A stretch of DNA of 64,000 nucleotides from positions 28,467 to 92,466 of the forward strand of contig CALULJ010000003.1 in NCBI GenBank assembly GCA_944321445.1. The letters are read 5' to 3'. The notes under the pieces were generated by a model. That model made no database searches, was not told where the DNA came from, and worked only from the letters and a program-made list of their open reading frames with translations. The translations under genes and the position numbers were made by a program. This document shows positions 62,351-64,000 of this stretch, piece after piece; positions within the stretch are counted from its first letter, which is position 1; each line of letters opens with the position of its first letter. Source of the stretch: an uncultured Collinsella sp. Its GTDB lineage: Bacteria; Actinomycetota; Coriobacteriia; Coriobacteriales; Coriobacteriaceae.

Positions 62351-63274
62351 TTACGCCTCGACGATACGTTCACGCACCAGGAAGTCAAACGCGAGGTCGA
62401 CCCAGGCACCCACAGCATCCTGCTGCTCGCGGTTGTCGCTGCGCGTGTTGATGTTCGCCACGGAAAGGCCGTGCCCGCCGCGGTCGAACACGTGGACCTC
62501 GTGCGCCACACCCTCGCGCGCCATGGCGGCGGCGAAGTCGTAGACCTGGGCGATGGGGCAGGTACGGTCGTCGGCGGTGCCCCACACGAATGTCGGAGGC
62601 ATATCGCGCGACACGTGCGTGGTGGGGCACACCTCGGCCATGAGCTCGTCTGTCGCCTCGCCGCCCATCACCATGGCGAAGTAATCATTCAAAAGGTCAC
62701 GGCCGGTTTTGCCACCCGTCTTGGGAACGCGCAGGTCGATACGGGGGTCGCGCGTCTGCTCGTCGCGGACCACGCGGAAGTCGAGCACCGGGTAGCACAG
62801 GATTGCCGCGTCGGGGCGCGTGTACTCCAGGCGCTCGCCCGTGGTGGATGCGAACGAGCCGCTCTTCCACTGCGCCGCCAACGATGCGCAGATAAACCCG
62901 CCGGCAGAGAAGCCGACGACAATCACCTTGTTGGGGTCGACCTGCCAATCCTTCGCACGGACGCGGACAGTCGCGACCATCTTCGCCAAGTCCGCCTCGG
63001 GATGCGGGAAGGACACATCGCCCGTGGAGCTCGTCACGTAGTTGAGCACAAAAGCCTGGAACCCACGGTTGAGGAAGGCGAGCGCCACCGGCTCCTGCTC
63101 ATGCGGGGCGATGTTCGTGAAGCTGCCGCCGCCGCAGATGACCACCGCGGGGCGCGGGGTGTTCGCGCGCGCCGGAACGGGGTCTGCCAAGTAGGCGGTA
63201 TAGGTTGCGGGATAGTCCTCGGTGGGCTCTTCGCCCCACAGGGCATGCTGTTCGACGATCATGGGTCGCACCAT
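62351..63274 (-). CDS. Alpha/beta-hydrolase esterase (BD-FAE/acetylesterase-like)
   Basis: About 307 residues; starts at 63262, 63274 or GTG 63307 are all possible since no strong ribosome site is seen. The oxyanion region is AVVICGGGSFTNIAPHEQEP, the nucleophile elbow VIVVGFSAGGFICASLA, and the acid and His lie in FVWGTADDRTCP and DRGGHGLSVAN. This family removes acetyl or feruloyl groups from carbohydrates or hydrolyses similar esters. No signal peptide is visible. In operon with the YdcF-like gene. The following 63275-63606 gap shows no clear signal except the ribosome site of the next gene. Confidence 0.85.
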   Translation of the reverse strand: MVRPMIVEQHALWGEEPTEDYPATYTAYLADPVPARANTPRPAVVICGGGSFTNIAPHEQEPVALAFLNRGFQAFVLNYVTSSTGDVSFPHPEADLAKMVATVRVRAKDWQVDPNKVIVVGFSAGGFICASLAAQWKSGSFASTTGERLEYTRPDAAILCYPVLDFRVVRDEQTRDPRIDLRVPKTGGKTGRDLLNDYFAMVMGGEATDELMAEVCPTTHVSRDMPPTFVWGTADDRTCPIAQVYDFAAAMAREGVAHEVHVFDRGGHGLSVANINTRSDNREQQDAVGAWVDLAFDFLVRERIVEA

Positions 63275-63606
63275 CCATTTCTGCTGCGTTAAGGGTTCGT
63301 TTTGCACATAGCACGAGAACTAGGGTATACCAGCGCGCCCGGGAGGAGCGCGGCAAACCCGAGCCTCCACATCTGCACGGCGTTGACGACGGCTGCGTTC
63401 GGTTTTTCACGGCAGGTCGCCCCTTTTTCGCAGCACGCCCACCGCACAGGTTTACACCAGTGACGTGGGCAAACGTGACCGTTTAGAGAAGGCAACGCGC
63501 GCTGGCGGAGCACTCTCTCGCGATAGACCGCCTTTGGGTATCATGGCATCAAACGCCGTCACAGATACCGTCTGCGACACCCCTTTCCGAGCCCAAGGAG
63601 GCCCTT

Positions 63607-64000
63607 ATGAATCTGCTTCAGAAGATCAAGAGCACGTTCTTCTCCCCCACCGCTCCTGAGAAGCCCGAGCCTGCATCGTTCGCCACGCGCGCCGACACCA
63701 TCTATGCGCCCATCTCCGGCGTACTCGTGAGCGTCCAGGAGATCAACGACGAGGTCATCGCCTCGGGCCTGCTGGGCGACGGCTACGGCATCATCCCCGT
63801 GGGCAACACCATCTATGCGCCCGCGAACGGCCGTGTGAGCACGGTCACCGTCACCAACCACGCCGTGGGCATCATGACCGACACAGGCATTGAGGTCCTC
63901 ATCCACGTGGGCATCGACACCGTGAAGATGGAGGGCAAGGGCTTCGTGCGCCACGTTGAGGCCAACGACGTCGTCACCGCCGGCACGCCGCTGCTCTCGT
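63607..64000 (+). CDS. PTS glucose-type IIA component (cut by window edge)
   Basis: Starts at ATG 63607 after AAGGAGGCCCTT; 131 residues are visible before the window ends. The IIA-Glc fold is clear: IYAPISGVLVSVQEINDEV, LLGDGYGIIPVGNTIYAPANGRV, and VLIHVGIDTVKMEGKGF with the phosphorylated His. An N-terminal 28-residue helix-like extension precedes it. It receives phosphate from HPr and passes it to a glucose-family IIB, and may regulate uptake. Confidence 0.93.
   Translation, partial: MNLLQKIKSTFFSPTAPEKPEPASFATRADTIYAPISGVLVSVQEINDEVIASGLLGDGYGIIPVGNTIYAPANGRVSTVTVTNHAVGIMTDTGIEVLIHVGIDTVKMEGKGFVRHVEANDVVTAGTPLLS

Overview
This 64 kb window is GC-rich and densely coding. The gene content suggests an anaerobic or microaerophilic gut actinobacterium of the class Coriobacteriia, most likely Collinsella or a close relative. 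This is inferred from the sequence and family knowledge, not from a database search. Supporting traits are a lactate dehydrogenase-Etf operon with a ferredoxin-bearing EtfA, a reverse rubrerythrin, a FeoA-FeoB fusion, a flavodoxin/ferredoxin fusion protein, an XRE-aminotransferase fusion, fructose and glucose PTS genes, and strong AGGAGG-type ribosome binding sites. No rRNA, tRNA, CRISPR array or complete insertion sequence was seen.

Layout. 1-6.4 kb: the 5' end of a surface-polysaccharide locus read leftward. It has two tandem NusG-like antitermination factors, rmlA, a sugar aminotransferase, two ATP-grasp genes, a phosphoglycosyl transferase and the remains of a second one. 6.6-10.6 kb: fruR-fruK-fruA fructose operon with repeated operator-like boxes. 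10.7-13.7 kb: a metal-dependent cyclase, azlCD and an HD-domain protein. 13.8-17.4 kb: LDH-EtfB-EtfA. 18-22.9 kb: an aberrant peptide deformylase, trmL, a PurF homologue lacking its glutaminase nucleophile, a secreted nuclease and a tyrosine phosphatase. 23-28.9 kb: ECF sigma/anti-sigma pair, alcohol dehydrogenase, dus, modD and a glutaminase-less GMP synthase. 29-34.3 kb: DUF2130 protein, phosphoesterase, lipase, ferredoxin/flavodoxin protein.

34.5-39.2 kb is a defence islet. It carries a single-polypeptide Sau3AI-like endonuclease plus C5 methyltransferase whose 3' end is out of frame at a run of 13 G, and a DUF262/DUF1524 (GmrSD-like) protein whose ribosome binding site lies in a hairpin. 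The methyltransferase gene starts inside a 20-bp perfect palindrome that holds four GATC sites. I consider this the strongest candidate for an unusual system, a slip-strand phase-variable restriction-modification switch.

39.3-64 kb: second deformylase, DUF5131 protein, reverse rubrerythrin, a solute-binding lipoprotein followed by a decayed mechanosensitive channel, LysR and membrane proteins, an RGG-repeat protein, XRE-aminotransferase, nicotinamidase-like hydrolase, FeoAB, a LysR/aconitase-like hydratase/carboxylate transporter/amidohydrolase cluster, and the start of a glucose-type PTS IIA gene.

Two themes run through the window. Many intergenic spaces carry long perfect or near-perfect inverted repeats with unrelated arm sequences. 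Two purine-pathway amidotransferases (PurF and GuaA homologues) both lack a working glutaminase, pointing to direct use of ammonia.
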